A stretch of DNA of 64,000 nucleotides, taken from an uncultured Veillonella sp. Its GTDB lineage: Bacteria; Bacillota; Negativicutes; Veillonellales; Veillonellaceae. Shown piece by piece: positions 63,177 to 64,000 of this stretch. The position numbers were made by a program, and so were the translations under genes. The DNA is taken from the NCBI GenBank assembly GCA_900550175.1, contig URQX01000002.1, forward strand, positions 1 through 64,000, written 5' to 3'. A model generated the notes under the pieces. The model saw only the letters and a list, made by a program, of their open reading frames with translations, was not told where the DNA came from and did no database searches. The stretch's first letter is position 1. The number at the start of each line of letters is the position of its first letter.

Positions 63177-64000
63177 TTATTCTGCTACTTCGTCTTCGAT
63201 TTCAGCACCTGGAATAACAGCAATGCTAGCTACTTTATCACCTTCGTCGAGGTTTTGTGTTTTCACACCAGAAATAGCTTTGCCCTTCTTCACAGCAATA
63301 TCGTTCATGTTGAAGCGGATGATTTTGCCTTGTTCAGAGATAAGCATAATTTCGTCATCATTATGAACAACCTCTACAGCAACTACGTCGCCAGTTTTGT
63401 TCGTAATTTTGAAGTTCTTAGAGCCTTTGCCACCGCGTTTTTGCAATGTGTAAGCTTCCGCATCATTGCGTTTACCAAAACCTTCTTCAGAGATTGTAAA
63501 CACTTGAGCTTCGCTTTCATCAGCATTAAGAACACCAGCGCCTACAACTACGTCGCCAGTATTAAGTTTAATGCCGCGTACACCGTGAGCCGCACGTTTC
63601 ATGAGACGTACGTCGCTTTCACTGAAACGAATAGCAATACCCGATTTAGTACCAATCAAGATATCTTGGTCACCAGTGGTTACGCTTACGGAAATCAAGC
63701 GATCCCCTTCGTCGAGGTTGATAGCATTGAGGCCAGAACGACGGATGTTGCGGTATTCTTCGATAGCTGTACGTTTTACAACGCCGAACTCAGTAACCAT
63801 GAATAAGTTTACATCTTCATGGATACGTTCAAGGTCGATCATAGTCGTAACAGATTCGCCTACAGCAAGTGGCAATACGTTAACCATTGCGGTACCACGA
63901 GAGTTGCGGGAACCTGCTTCTGGCACTTCGTATGCTTTGAGGCGATATGTACGGCCAGTGGATGTGAAGAATAGCAATGTATTATGCGTGCGAACATGCA
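63177..64000 (-). CDS. gyrA: DNA gyrase subunit A, C-terminal part (5' end outside window)
   Basis: The frame is open to the right edge. It encodes beta-pinwheel blades (LLFFTSTGRTYRLKAYEVPE, VKRTAIEEYRNIRRSGLNAI, IAIRFSESDVRLMKRAAHGV) and the GyrA-box region YTLQKRGGKGSKNF, which wraps DNA and gives gyrase its negative supercoiling activity. The C-terminus is short and acidic (AEIEDEVAE). The catalytic part lies beyond the window. Confidence 0.95.
   Translation of the reverse strand, partial: HVRTHNTLLFFTSTGRTYRLKAYEVPEAGSRNSRGTAMVNVLPLAVGESVTTMIDLERIHEDVNLFMVTEFGVVKRTAIEEYRNIRRSGLNAINLDEGDRLISVSVTTGDQDILIGTKSGIAIRFSESDVRLMKRAAHGVRGIKLNTGDVVVGAGVLNADESEAQVFTISEEGFGKRNDAEAYTLQKRGGKGSKNFKITNKTGDVVAVEVVHNDDEIMLISEQGKIIRFNMNDIAVKKGKAISGVKTQNLDEGDKVASIAVIPGAEIEDEVAE

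Noticed and set aside
1..64000. Insertion sequences, prophage genes, tRNA or rRNA genes
   Set aside because: No transposase, integrase, phage structural gene, cloverleaf or rRNA segment was recognised on either strand.

Overview
The window is most likely from a Veillonella-like member of the Negativicutes (didermic Firmicutes). It has low GC and Firmicute-style GGAGG ribosome binding sites. It also has outer-membrane trimeric autotransporters of the YadA type, several small secreted proteins of the surface-adhesin E type, an [FeFe] hydrogenase and a Firmicute-like GyrA C-terminus. No rRNA, tRNA, transposase or prophage gene was recognised. Taxonomy is inferred from gene content only.

Layout. 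1-12.5 kb: envelope genes, nearly all on the minus strand (secreted paralogues, two YadA-like adhesins, a lipoprotein, small membrane proteins), one plus-strand sodium:solute symporter, and three copies of a small type I toxin-antitoxin module. 12.8-17.6 kb: a minus-strand cassette of a large TPR-like protein, a HAD phosphatase, a DprA/SMF-like protein and a phosphoribosyltransferase-like protein. 17.7-52.3 kb: a large CRISPR island. It holds three arrays (18.4-20.3, 31.8-35.1 and 47.0-52.1 kb), all transcribed leftward from conserved leaders at their right ends, and a type III-D effector operon (cas10, RAMP genes, csx10, csx19, cas6). Cas1 is broken by an in-frame stop; cas2 is intact. Ancillary genes are a WYL regulator, a CARF-HEPN RNase, a TPR/OB-like protein and two tandem DUF3800-like/TPR proteins. 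52.3-64 kb: a frameshifted hypothetical gene, a sigma-like factor, an ATPase, a GH3 lipoprotein, the hydrogenase, a Fic protein, three small secreted proteins and the end of gyrA.

How the island works. The leaders transcribe the arrays, Cas6 presumably cuts at the CCGTAAACGG hairpin to leave an ATTGAAAC handle, and the Cas10 complex (GGDD present, no HD domain) should make cyclic oligoadenylate that activates the CARF-HEPN RNase. Three pairs of spacers encode the same peptide in the strand opposite to the crRNA, as expected for guides antisense to phage mRNA.

The least expected signals are these. (1) A conserved element of about 96 bp replaces spacers about 34 times in the three arrays. (2) A 16-bp box lies exactly 24 bp upstream of the -10 element of four promoters: the cas operon, the TPR/OB gene and two structured RNAs flanking array 1. 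(3) The octamer GTGAAAGC occurs about 35 times against roughly 2 expected. (4) DUF3800-like/TPR paralogues sit beside the type III-D system. All counts were made by eye.
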